A stretch of 64,000 bases of DNA from Anagrus nilaparvatae (lineage: Eukaryota > Arthropoda > Insecta > Hymenoptera > Mymaridae), in assembly GCA_022575985.1 (NCBI GenBank), contig JAKSXM010000007.1:28336501-28400500 (forward strand), written 5' to 3'. Shown here piece by piece: positions 43,681-54,528 of the stretch. A program made the position numbers and the translations under genes. Position 1 is the stretch's first letter; each line of letters opens with the position of its first letter. The notes under the pieces were generated by a model. The model had not been told where the DNA came from. It made no database searches and was given only the letters and a program-made list of their open reading frames with translations.

Positions 43681-44299
43681 ATAAAATAAAATTGTAAATA
43701 AACAACCTTTTTTGTTCTTTATCGACCAACATAGAAATAATTTTTAACTTAATTTTTTAAATAAAAAAAAAAAAAAAAGAACGATTCAAGAAATAACTTT
43801 AGCAGAAAAAATTGTTTTTTATGATACTTGGCTTATTTAATTTTTTAAAATTATACTAAATATAATTTTATTTTATCAGTATAAGGATATTCTTTTGTTA
43901 TATCTATAGATATTTTTACTGAATAAAAGCTCATAAAATTGATCTCAGTTATACTATAAATAATGAAATTCTCAAAAGAGATTTCAAATTCTTATTTCCT
44001 TTTTTTTGACATCAATTTTATTTGTTTTTCTTTAACGATCCTTTTAAATAAAACGTTGATACTTTGTATTTTATGTCATTTAATTTTATTTCTTTTTATT
44101 TTATTTCTGTTTCAATGGTAACTTAATCCTATATATTGAAAAATAATAAAATTAAAATTGAAGTTTTCAAATTTATTAATTTTTGTTATTCGAGGCTAAA
44201 ACCGTGAATTGGCTCCTAACTATCAGATCAATTCGTCAAAATTATTTTTTATGCTGAGGCACTGTACGAAGACCTGTTTTACCGTCATTTCAGAGGGAA

Positions 44300-44640
44300 A
44301 CCTGCGAGGTGCTATCGTCTTGGAAATCACAAATTTTATTTTTTTTTATTTTTCGTGATTTTTTGTGATTGTTTTTTGGTAAAAACCGCTAAATATTATA
44401 TTGAATAGTAAAAAATAGATTTTTGAGGTCTAGGGTGAGTTATAAGGCTAAAAAACGCAAAAAATCGCGAAAAATCACGAAAAACATCACAAAATATCAT
44501 GAAAAATTATTACAAGATGAAAATAATAACCATCTCAACTAGTAACGATTCATGATTGAGGTAAAAAAAGCCAAAATCAGAAAAAAATCAAAAAAAATTT
44601 TTTTAAATCAAATGATTTCCAAGACGCGCCTCAGAAACCT
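44300..44640. repeat. Imperfect palindrome
   Basis: 'gtcttggaaatcac' near 44,317 is inverted to 'gatttccaagac' near 44,608. Between them run many 'cgtgattttttgtgatt' / 'aaaaatcacgaaaaa' inversions. Likely a decayed MITE. Confidence 0.5.
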
Positions 44641-44825
44641 GTACCTTTATATCTAGGGTACAGTTGTTTTCAAAATATTCCTCAAAATCCAGGAAAACCG
44701 CCACCCTTTTTTACTAAATTTATTGCATTTAGTTCAGGATGTGGATTTAAAACTGTCCGGTCAAATTAATTCAAAAAAAATTTTTTTTAAATTAGTTTTC
44801 TTAAAAGTTTGTTTTTTGAATCAAA

Positions 44826-46470
44826 ATTTGTTCCACCCCAAACTTTTGCCGCTGGAGTGTAAAAACGTGCTATTTCGGGCAACTTTTTACGTTTTTTTAA
44901 AGTATCTCAATAATAATTCGATGAAACAAAAATTATGAAAAATACTTTAATGTTCAAAATAAAATTTGCTGTAAAAAAGGTTCTTATCATTTTTTATGTA
45001 AAACTAACCATTTTCTGTAAAAAGCAGTTTATAATATGACCTTAAAATTCCTTAAGCGCGCGCGCTTATGAAATAGTTCCGCTACAAAACAGCTTGTTGC
45101 GCTTCGAAAAAAATTAATTTTAGAAATTTGGTAGATTGCAGGTGAAAATACATTGTAGTAATAAAATTGTAAAGACTTTGTTTTTAAAAAAATGTAAAAA
45201 AAAAAAAAAAATATGCATAAATTTTAACCATTATGGTCTACGGAAGTTAAAACACGTTTTCTACCACTTTAAGTAGCCATAAATGGAAGAAAAAATTTAG
45301 CGGAGTGAAAATTTTTTTGAAGAGTATTTTCAGCATAAGTTTCTATATATGTTTTTAAAACTTTACTGAAATAAAAATTTTGCGTCAAAATTGGCTCCAA
45401 GTTAAAGAACCGCTCAAAAATTGACCTTCAAAAAAAAAAAAAAAACTATGCGTTTTTTCCCTTTTATATTCGTTTATTTTCTTTTGTAATTAAAACCAAA
45501 TTTGAAACTTGTAATTTTTTGGCAGAAAATACTCTAAATTTTAATTTCATAAAAAAAAAATTTTCATTTTCCGTTTTTCTTTTCAGTTATTAGCGAATTT
45601 AAAAAAAAATAATTTTCAGTAAAATTTTTTGAGAGTTTTTGGCGTTATATGATTAACGGAATTGAATAATAAATTTTTTTTTTTTTTAATTTTTAGGAAA
45701 TTTAATTTACTGAAGGATCATATGAGTCAAAATGTATCTTTGGATCCTCGTCAGAAATTAAAAGTCCTTTAATAAAGCCAGTTTTTTCTTTAAATTATTT
45801 TCTTACAATACGCTTCTGTTATTCTTTTCAAAGTGCGCTTGCGCATCACTCAAAAGTTAAAGAAGAAAGCGAATAACCGATTAAATTTTTGTATTATACA
45901 TATTGACTCGTAAGACAAGTAAGTCACTGATGTTAATTACAAGTGTCATAATAAGAATAATATTAGCGTGACCGTCAGATATTTTTTTAATTTTTGGATC
46001 ACCGTGTATTACTAAACACTCTGATTTCATAGCAGCAGTAAAATAATATAAAATATAAAATCTCAAACGTTTTATTTTATTTTTATAATAAATATTCTTT
46101 AATTATACTGAACATTTTAATCAAAATTAACAAAAATGTTACTACTTGTTATTTAATGTATTAAAAATATTTTATACTAACAATTTTCATCTGAAAGTTA
46201 AAGTAAATAATGTAAAATCAACAATAATCTGGGCGCACACTTTTACGCTACTTTTTGAAAGACCATTTTCACAAAAAAATATTAATTCAATGAAAAATTT
46301 TGTAATTACCTTTTTTATCAAGAATTTAATTGTTAACATTTATGTATTCTTCATAATTTTTGCTATTATTAACGGTTACCAAAATATTTTGAAAAAATTA
46401 AAAAATTGGTCCGATATAACACGTTTTTATGCTTAAGCGGAAAAAGTGGGGGGTGGAACAAATTTTAATT
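44826..46470. repeat. Diverged inverted repeat, arms about 180 bp
   Basis: 44,826-45,005 (aaatttgttccaccccaaac, then gtaaaaacgtgctat) is inverted to 46,270-46,470 (tggggggtggaacaaatttt, ataacacgtttttat). The arms differ at about a quarter of positions by eye. Sequence between them is AT-rich and has no gene. It is probably an old foldback element. Confidence 0.6.
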
Positions 46471-46499
46471 TATTACTTTTCTTTAAAAAAAAAAAATAA

Positions 46500-47760
46500 T
46501 AAACAAAAATTTTTTTTGAATTAAACCAACCCACAGGTTTACTAGGGCCGAGTGTCTCTACATCCTGAGCTAATTAGAGTATCAGACGAAAGAATCCTAG
46601 TATAAAAAAATAATAAATAAAAGTGATAAAAGTTATAGTTTTTGAAAGATTATTTATTATTTATTGATTATTATTCATTTTGAAACTAATTCATTAAATT
46701 ATATAATTTTTCACTAGTGAGTGTCATTTATCTAAGTATAAAATGATAAAAAAATAGGACCTCTCATAAAGACATTTTGAGGGTGAATAATAAATAATAA
46801 TATCTTTATAATAAAGTAAAGTTATATTTATAAAATAATTCGAGGTCTAGTATTAAACAATATATTTATAATATTTCAATAAATTTCAATCAACACAATA
46901 AAATAATAATTTAAAACTTTTAATATTGTCAATAAAAAGATTTATTTGATAGATTTGATGCTTAATTATAAAAAAAAATTAATTTAGACGTCTTTAATTA
47001 ATTATTTTAACAATATATAATAAATAATTGCTTGATATAGCATTATTAAAAATGTTTTCAATTCTCAAGTATTGAAAAATATAGAATAAATTTCTTCATC
47101 AAATGATGAACGCCAAGAAATAGTTGCTGCAGAAATAATGACCAAATTTGCTTAAATTTAGATTTTTGTTACAATTGTACTGAAGTCAATACGACTTAAT
47201 ACAACCGGTTTACCAGAAAATTGCTCCTTAAATAACTAGACTATTGTTTTCAACTTTTTAAATAAAACTAGAAAAAAGAAAAATAAAAAAGAATTTTAAA
47301 GCTAAACTTTTCTATTTTACGAAATGTACGACGAGAAATTTTTTTAAATGCATTTTCCATCCCTAAATTGCAAAAAACAACCATTAGTGTATGAAATACA
47401 TTATGAAATTTATCATAAAAAATTTTGCAAAGCAATAACGTATTTATTAAAAAAACAACAAACTACTTTAAAAAACCCCTAACAACCCTTAAATACGCCT
47501 GAAAGTAAGAATTACATTAGTTGTTCAAAATTTATGAAATTATTCTTAAAATATTATATTTATAAAATGTATTAAAATTATTTTTTTAAATTCGTCTTAA
47601 TCCTTTTCAACCCCTAACAACCCTTAAAACTTTATTGCTTCAGTTTGTAACTTGTAATTATTAGTGCCCAAAAATTAGCCTTATTATGATCTTATAAGTC
47701 AGACCATAAACATCAGAAAACGCCCACTGTCCCTGAAAGCACTAAATTTTACCTATATTA
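46500..47760. other. AT-rich intergenic stretch
   Basis: No gene or mobile element is recognised. The phrase 'cccctaacaacccttaaa' occurs twice, near 47,475 and 47,611. Confidence 0.45.
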
Positions 47761-47762
47761 TA

Positions 47763-48375
47763 CAGGAGTCCCTCGTTATTCGCAGTAGTTAGGTTTCAAA
47801 AAAATGCCGCGAGACCTTAGTCTTGTGGGAAAGTTAGGGTTAGGTTTTCACGGAGCATAAAAAACTCGATATAAACATATAGCATATATTTGGTAAAAAA
47901 GTAAAAAACGATTTTTGGCGAGTGAATGTTTCTAATAATTTTCAAATTTTAGATGTTTCGAAGCACATATAGCTTCCTTTTCAATAAAAAATAATAAAAT
48001 TTTTTAAATAAAAATACAAAAAATGTATTAGTCAACAAAATCTATAGTATAACCAATAAAGATTGTTATTAAACTAAAGATTGTTATTAAAGATGGTTAT
48101 ACCAGAGATTAATATTAATCTCTGGTTATATACTATAGCTTTTGTTGACTAATACATTTTTTGTATTTTTATGTAAAAAATTGTATTATTTTTTATTGAA
48201 AAGGAAGATATGTGCTTCGAAACGTCTAAGATTTGAAAATTATAAAAAACATTCACCCGCAAAAAATCGTTTTTTACTTTTTTACCGATTATATTCTTAT
48301 CGAATGTATAAACTATTATAAATATAATATATATTGTGTTTTCCAAAAAATTTTCACGACGTTTTCGGAATTAAA
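47763..48375. mobile_element. Tigger-ended palindromic MITE, right end eroded
   Basis: After a TA (47761-47762) the left end reads caggagtccctcgttattcg, close to the ends of the Tigger at 18,376 (caggcacccctcgttatccg). The interior is a palindrome with arms about 47,890-48,085 and 48,115-48,300, including 'gtaaaaaagtaaaaaacgat' and 'aaaaatgtattagtcaac'. The matching right terminus is not found, so the 3' boundary is approximate. Confidence 0.65.
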
Positions 48376-48911
48376 GTTGTCTTAAATACAGTTTGTTTAA
48401 CAGTTTTGACCATTTTTTTATTACGCGCCTCAAATAATACCAATTTAATAATAAAAAAATTTTACTTAAAAAACCAATAATTTTAAAGTTTTATAGTTCA
48501 AATTTTTATAAAAAATAATATTTATTTATAGTCAGTCCATTGCGTTATTTAGGAATAAATAAGACGCACATGGTGGAATTGTGACTAAATCTAGTAGAAT
48601 CTCTTCAGGAACAACTGAAGAACAAAGTCTACATACAAATATTTTGTAAACTTGAAAATGGGGTAAAAGCTTCTCCAATTTCCAACCTCTTATCACTTAA
48701 AATTTATAGGTTAATTTTATTATTTAATTTTGAAACTTATATTTAGAAAACCATATACATTTTATATTGTTAATAAATGCAGAACGTAAAATTAAATTAA
48801 AAGGATAACAGTATAAAATGACAAAATTAGTTAAATTTTAAAAGTATACTAGTTTTACAAAAATTAATTCATTAATAGAATGATGCGGAAGTAAATTTAT
48901 ATATGGAGAAT

Positions 48912-49255
48912 GGAATTGGGTTTTATCATAAAAAAAATTTTTAAATTCTATTTGGTTGGTTTTGTAGCTGGCTTTAAAATATTTGATACGTATTTTTTTA
49001 TTTTTTATTTCAACAAAGTTTAATCCGAGAAATAATAGATTTAATTTTTGAATTAGGTAAGTGACGTCAGAAATTTATACAGAGTTATATGAAGCGTTTT
49101 TAGCAATATGACGTCGCTACCCCCACTACCAGTTTTTAACGTTTTAAAATCGCTATATTATTCGTTAAAAATCATTTTTATTAAAAATAAAAAAATGGAA
49201 TATTTTTTTGAATATTTTTTGAATATCTAAAAACCTGAATACCGTGAGAAAGCCC
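48912..49255 (-). repeat. Dispersed repeat, inverted partner of 33.5 kb
   Basis: It is the reverse complement of 33,456-33,805, including 'taagtgacgtcagaaattta' and 'tgaataccgtgagaaagccc'. It ends next to the jockey-like remnant. Confidence 0.75.
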
Positions 49256-49329
49256 AATTGGGTGTGTAGATTGAGGATTTTTGAAGTGAAGATTTATTAT
49301 TAAATGATATTATTTTGAGTTAGATATTG

Positions 49330-50950
49330 GTATTAGTTTTTAGTTTAGAGATGGGAGACTATATTAAGAAACTGATAATGAGAACTATTGATCTGTTTAG
49401 AAAGATTAGTCTTAAAAGTATTGAGTGAAGAAGTCTAATACGTGGTAGGAGAGTATTCCAATATAGTCCGATACTGACTATGAAAAAAGATGAGTTTACA
49501 ATGATGAGGAGGAATCTCAAGTTTTTTAAAATTTGGCCTGAGTTCTCTAGGGGGTATCCTGTATTTAACAGGTACCATTAAATTTAAATCTGCCCAAGAT
49601 TTCTAGCGAATGGAGACTTTTTATAAAGTTGGAAACGTGGTCATAGTAAACCAAGCTAAAAATGTATCTGATTATTGAGTTTTGTAGATTCCCTATTATA
49701 GATGACCAATCAAAGTGGAGCATAATTAGGGACCTTACAATTTGCTTCCTAATTTGCAAGTCGACGTAGTTTTTGAAGAATTTTAATCTGTAAAGAGTAC
49801 TAAGTATTTTATTGGAAATCTTGACAATATAATCACCCCATTTTAGTTTGTGATCGAAATTTATTGCTATATTTTTTCCAGATTCAGTGGAAAGATATAT
49901 TTGGAGCTCATCAGAAAATAATAGCCTGTTAGAATTCATGCAAAAATTTTTATTATAATTGATGAAGACTAGGAACAACAGAGGACCAAGAATGGAGCCT
50001 TGTGGGATTCCACTCTTAATATTTTCCCATTTGGAATAGGAATGATTACTACTGTTGAGTAGAGTTTGCTTTCTGTTGAATAGATAAGATTTAAATCAAG
50101 CCATTGTTTCAGCTGAGAAGCCATTGAGTTTTAGTTTATTCAGCAAAAAGCCATGGGAAACGCTATCCAAGGTTTTTTTGAAATCGAATAGAATTAAGGT
50201 TTTCCTTACTTTCTATATTGCTAAAGATATCATCTAGGAGCTTGGCGAGCAGAGTTCGCGGATTTCTTCATTTTCTGAATCTGCATTACAGGTTGTCTAG
50301 CAGATTATTAGATTCTAGAAATTTAGTTTTTTGGTTGTGGTGTGTCATTTCAAAAACTTTAGAAACTAGGCAAAATAGAGCGATTAGACGGAAGTCTGTT
50401 TATCTTTAATTATAGGCATTATTAAAACTTCTTTCCACCTATTTGAAAATTGATGGAAAGATTAAAAACGTGAACAAGTATAGGCATTAATATTGATATA
50501 TCTAAAGAAAAAATTTTTATGGAACCCAGTCGACGCTTATAGCTGTTGAGGTGAAAGCTGATTTAATTTAGGATCTTAAATAACTTGATCACTTTGTTTA
50601 TATTTGCTTTGAAAGGTTATAAGTTTGGGAGTATATTAATAGTTGGCGTTGGAGTTTGAAAAACAATAAAATTTTCATTTATTGTGTCAGTAAAGATATT
50701 ATAAAAGTTACTGACAGTTTTGGCTTCGACCAAGCCAAGATGTCTGACTTCTTTCTAGATATTGTGAGGTTTATCGAGATTCGTATTTCAATTTTTGTAA
50801 GAATTGGATCTTAGGTCATTTACTTATTTCTGAGAGTAGTTTCAAGATGGTCGTATTCTTCAATGTGAACTTCATTCCCTATACGTCTAAATTTTCAATG
50901 TAATTTATTAAGTAGATGAAAACCCTCCCTTACTTCACCTTTAATCCAAG
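49330..50950 (-). pseudogene. Jockey-like non-LTR retrotransposon reverse-transcriptase remnant
   Basis: On the minus strand, pieces appear in order in different frames. First is PWIKGEVREGFHLLNKL near 50,940, then a block with LDSVSHGFLLNKLKLNGFSA near 50,150. Next is SGIPQGSILGPLLFLVFIN near 50,000, then LLFSDELQIYLS, then FDHKLKWGDYIVKISNKIL and LRGRF-like thumb sequence to about 49,565. The order finger, PQGS, catalytic box, thumb is that of a jockey/CR1-clade reverse transcriptase. The catalytic box reads FSDE where FADD or YADD is expected, and frameshifts and stops abound, so it is dead. The endonuclease end and the first ORF were not found. Confidence 0.75.
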
Positions 50951-51411
50951 GGTCAAATTACGTGTTTTAAGAAATTTTTTTGAAAGAAGCTACTTTTTAA
51001 AGAATTTTTTTTTTTTTTTTTTGGGGTAGGAAGTGGGGAAATGCGTTACACATACTGTTCAGCATCCGGACTGACAGTTATGTGGGACTCGACTTAGTTT
51101 GCCTTTACCCAATAAAACTCTACTCCCTTTCTACCTTATGCGAGCCTATCCTGGGACCGTCTTCACATTACTTCAGGACAGGTTCAAGGCCATTTAGTTC
51201 TAGTCGTGAAATCCATCTTTTTCCAATGACTCGCCAGTCTGGTTAAGGATTCCGTCGTTCCATCTGATTAAAATTCCGTTTTTTGTGCTGTCATCTTCAA
51301 TAAAATATATGTTAGTTGAAATATAAGTCATTTCCTATTATCGTCAAAAGAGAAGGTAATAAATATATAAATAAATAATTATTATTCTACCATCTTCGAG
51401 TGTTTGCGGTA

Positions 51412-52520
51412 TTAAAAGTAAGTGCAGGAATGATTGTATGTTAGTGCAATACCTGCAGTCATCTGGATAACCGCCATGCGTTTCAATATTAGCCTGTACC
51501 TTGCTGAATTAAAGGCATTCTTTACATCTAGGGTCACTAGTAGCGTGATTTTTCTAGAGTAGTGATTGCCTGTATGTTCATTCTTAATGACATGGGTTTT
51601 GCTGCTTATGGCATTGATAGTTGACTTCCCTTGGCGGAACCCGTATTGTCTGGGAGAAAGGTCTCCTGCAGTTTCTACAGCCCTCAGTATCCGTGATTGC
51701 AGAATCTTTTCATAATTTTTCCCGACTGTGTCCAGTAATCCTAGAGGACGCCAATAGTTTGGCAGCCTAGGGTCCCCTTTACCCTTGCTGATTAGGACTA
51801 GTCTGGCTCTTTTCCAGAATTTGCTGAAGACGCCAGCTCGTGCACAGGTATTGTACATAGAATAAGCTGTGGGCACTCGTGTATGGCTATCTTCAGAATC
51901 TCAGTGGGTATTCCATCAGACCCAGGTGCCTTTCCATTTTGAGCGAGTCTACTGCTGTTACAAGCTCCTCCACGGTGAATTCGGGGATATCCTCCTCGTC
52001 ATCCTCCTCCTCGTCATCCTCTTTCTCCCTCTCAGGGTGGGTAGGGAAAAGTCCGTCAACAATAGGGCCAACGTCATCTTCGTTCATAATGCCACTTGCG
52101 GAAAGAGCCCCAATTCTCTTGGTGACTATTTTGTAACTATTTTGTAACCTCATGGGTCATTGTCCACCTCATTACACAAAGTTATCTCGCATGCTCTCTT
52201 TCTTCTCCTAACAGCCAGTCTCAGGCATTTCTTAACCTGCTTATGCTCTGCAATAAGCTCAGCAGCGTCCATTCTGGTCCGAGCACGTGTGGCTCTCCTT
52301 CTTGTCGTTAAGCTCGCACTTCTTAGACAGGCTATTTCAGCGTTCCACTAGTAGGCTGGTGGTCTATCTTCGCAGGTTCTTTTTTTTGGGCGTGGCTTTG
52401 TTACATGCCATTTCCAACAAAGTCATGATTTCATTGACTAATATCTCTGCGTCGTCAATATTTCCTGGCCTTATTGCTTTTTCCAGGATAGCAGTCTTTC
52501 CTCTTTTAAGCATGTTCACT
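51412..52520 (-). pseudogene. ORF2 remnant of the R1-like element: reverse transcriptase start
   Basis: In the 52,350-52,160 region the minus strand reads WWNAEIACLRSASLTTRRRA and KKCLRLAVRRRKRACEI, the usual link between endonuclease and reverse transcriptase. It continues with an acidic EKEDDEEEDDEEDIPEFTVE stretch and TVEELVTAVDSLK. After a stop comes WKRARLVLISKGKGDPRLPN then YWRPLGLLDTVGKNYEKI, SPRQYGFRQGKSTINAI and LVTLDVKNAFNSARY, reverse-transcriptase motifs up to the first catalytic Asp. The YADD box is absent. Frame changes occur near 51,880 and 52,155. Confidence 0.8.
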
Positions 52521-52739
52521 AGGGTTTTTCACTAAAAAAAAAAAAAGTGCGCCAAAAATGTTCTTCCTGAAGTATGTTGAAGTTTAGGTGACGAAATGAT
52601 CCCATACCAATTTTCAGCTCATTTGAGAACGATTTAGGGGTCGCACAAACCCAGGGTAGCTCTCAAGTGGTTGGCTAATACCGACAATTAGTGCGAACGA
52701 CAAAAATTTTTTTTAAAATACGTTTTCTATGCTTCCTAA

Positions 52740-53985
52740 TATGTTTTCGGTGTCGTTAAATTCGAAAATGAGGTCCTCAGAGTACGAAAATACCTTAATC
52801 ACCCTTAAACACCGAAAACACCTCTTTTTTTACTAAAAATTTTTGGATTTTATAGCGAAAATCGTATATATTCGAAACATCTGGATTATAAAATACAATT
52901 GATGACATATAAATGTTGAAGAAATACCGAAAACTCCTTCCGTTTATTCCAACGCGCCTTCTTGGCCGAGAAACGCAGGTCTCAATTCTATAACAATGTT
53001 ATAAGATAGGGTTTTTAGGCAATTTTCCATACAACGCTGTCATATTGCAATTCTAACAAAATACTACCGTTTGGTCTCATTTTTTTTGTATAAGTTCTAC
53101 CTTTCAAATGCCGTAAACCGCAATTTTTCATCACCGATTTTCTCATCGCTATAGTTGGTAAACCAAATGTCCATTTTTTTCCAAAAATGACCAAATTTAA
53201 AATTGCTGATAAAATTGTAATTTTTGAAGAAAATAAGTCTTATAGGTCTCCAAAATTTTGTACTAGTCTCAAGTTTCGAAAAATTTTTCACTCGTCCATT
53301 TTGTTTTATTCCTTTTCGAGATATGACTCGACAAAGACAGTGATAAAATATGATTTTTTTTAAAAAAACCTTAAATTAAGACTCTTTTTTTAAATTATCA
53401 TATCTGCTAAACAAACAGTTGAAAAGGAATAAGTAAAAATTTTTTTAAAACTTGAAGTTTAATTGAAAATTTTTGAGACCTTTAAGACTCATTTTCATTA
53501 AAAATTAAAATTTTAACAGCAATTTTAAAATTGGTCATTTTTGGCAAAAAATGGACATTTGATTTACCAACTATAGCGATGAGAAAATCGATGATGAAAA
53601 ATTGCGGTTAACGGCATTTGAAAGGTAGAACTTATACAAAAAAAATGAGACCAAACGGTAGTATTTTGTTAGAATTGCAATATGACAGCGTTATATGGAA
53701 AATTGCCTAAAAACCCTATCTTATAACATTGTTATAGAATTGAGACCTGCGTTTCTCGGCCAAGAAGGCGCGTTGGAATAAACGGAAGGAGTTTTCGGTA
53801 TTTCTTCAACATTTATAAGTCATCAATTGTATTTTATAATCCAGATGTTTCGAATATATACGATTTTCGCTATAAAATCCAAAAATTTTTAGTAAAAAAA
53901 GAGGTGTTTTCGGTGTTTAAGGGTGATTAAGGTATTTTCGTACTCTGAGGACCTCATTTTCGAATTTAACGACACCGAAAACATA
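52740..53985. mobile_element. 1.25-kb near-perfect hairpin element
   Basis: The arms 52,740-53,330 and 53,395-53,985 are almost identical inverted copies, ends tatgttttcggtgtcg and cgacaccgaaaacata. Examples inside are aacgcgccttcttggccgag and ctttcaaatgccgtaaaccg. The loop is about 60 bp. The extra segment 52,540-52,739 may belong to the same element without a right counterpart. No coding sequence. It sits between the two halves of the R1-like element. Confidence 0.88.
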
Positions 53986-53989
53986 TTTT

Positions 53990-54528
53990 TTAGCACCAAG
54001 CCTGTTATATGTTTTTTAAATAGGTGCTCAATTCCACTCTTTTCATTAGATAACTGATCTCTTATGGCTTTGAGAGCAGTAACTTTGTCCTTCATATCAC
54101 TTACACCTTTCTTAACAACAGCGGCTATGTTTATCTGCTTATAAGGCATATGGTGTATCATCTCGACTATCTTGTCTTCCATTGAGTTGAGGATGTTTTT
54201 CATCCATGCGTTGTAGACGTCTAGCCAGTTCGGTGTTCTCGTAGAGCATTTGAACTGCCTCAGCATCGTCATCCTTTCCTCCTAAATTCACTTCATTGCT
54301 TTTATATGCATTTAAGTTAGACATTTTAGAATGTAATAAACTTCGTCGCTCCATGTGCAACGGCCTCCTTCGACCCCTCACATTCTGGGCAGCTGGCATG
54401 CAGACTGGTTGCATCACAGAGGATATAGCTGACGGCATGCATTTGAACCACCTTGCTCCTCTCATTCCTCCGCGAAAAAAACATAATTCGCTTCGTAAAT
54501 TTAGAGTCCTCCAGTAGCTTGGGCACAT
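53990..54528 (-). pseudogene. Probable ORF1 (gag-like) remnant of the R1-like element
   Basis: The minus strand reads MSNLNAYKSNEVNLGGKDDD then ENTELARRLQRMDEKHPQ. After a frame shift it reads NILNSMEDKIVEMIHHMPYK and VVKKGVSDMKDKVTALKAIR. These are charged, coiled-coil-like sequences typical of non-LTR ORF1 proteins. No zinc knuckles are seen, and the frame is cut by the hairpin at 53,985. A further 90-codon Cys-rich frame (54,889-54,617) is unrecognised. Family is inferred mainly from position. Confidence 0.4.

Noticed and set aside
51879..52136. Ser-rich plus-strand frame
   Set aside because: It is the antisense shadow of the acidic Glu/Asp stretch in the minus-strand ORF2 remnant.
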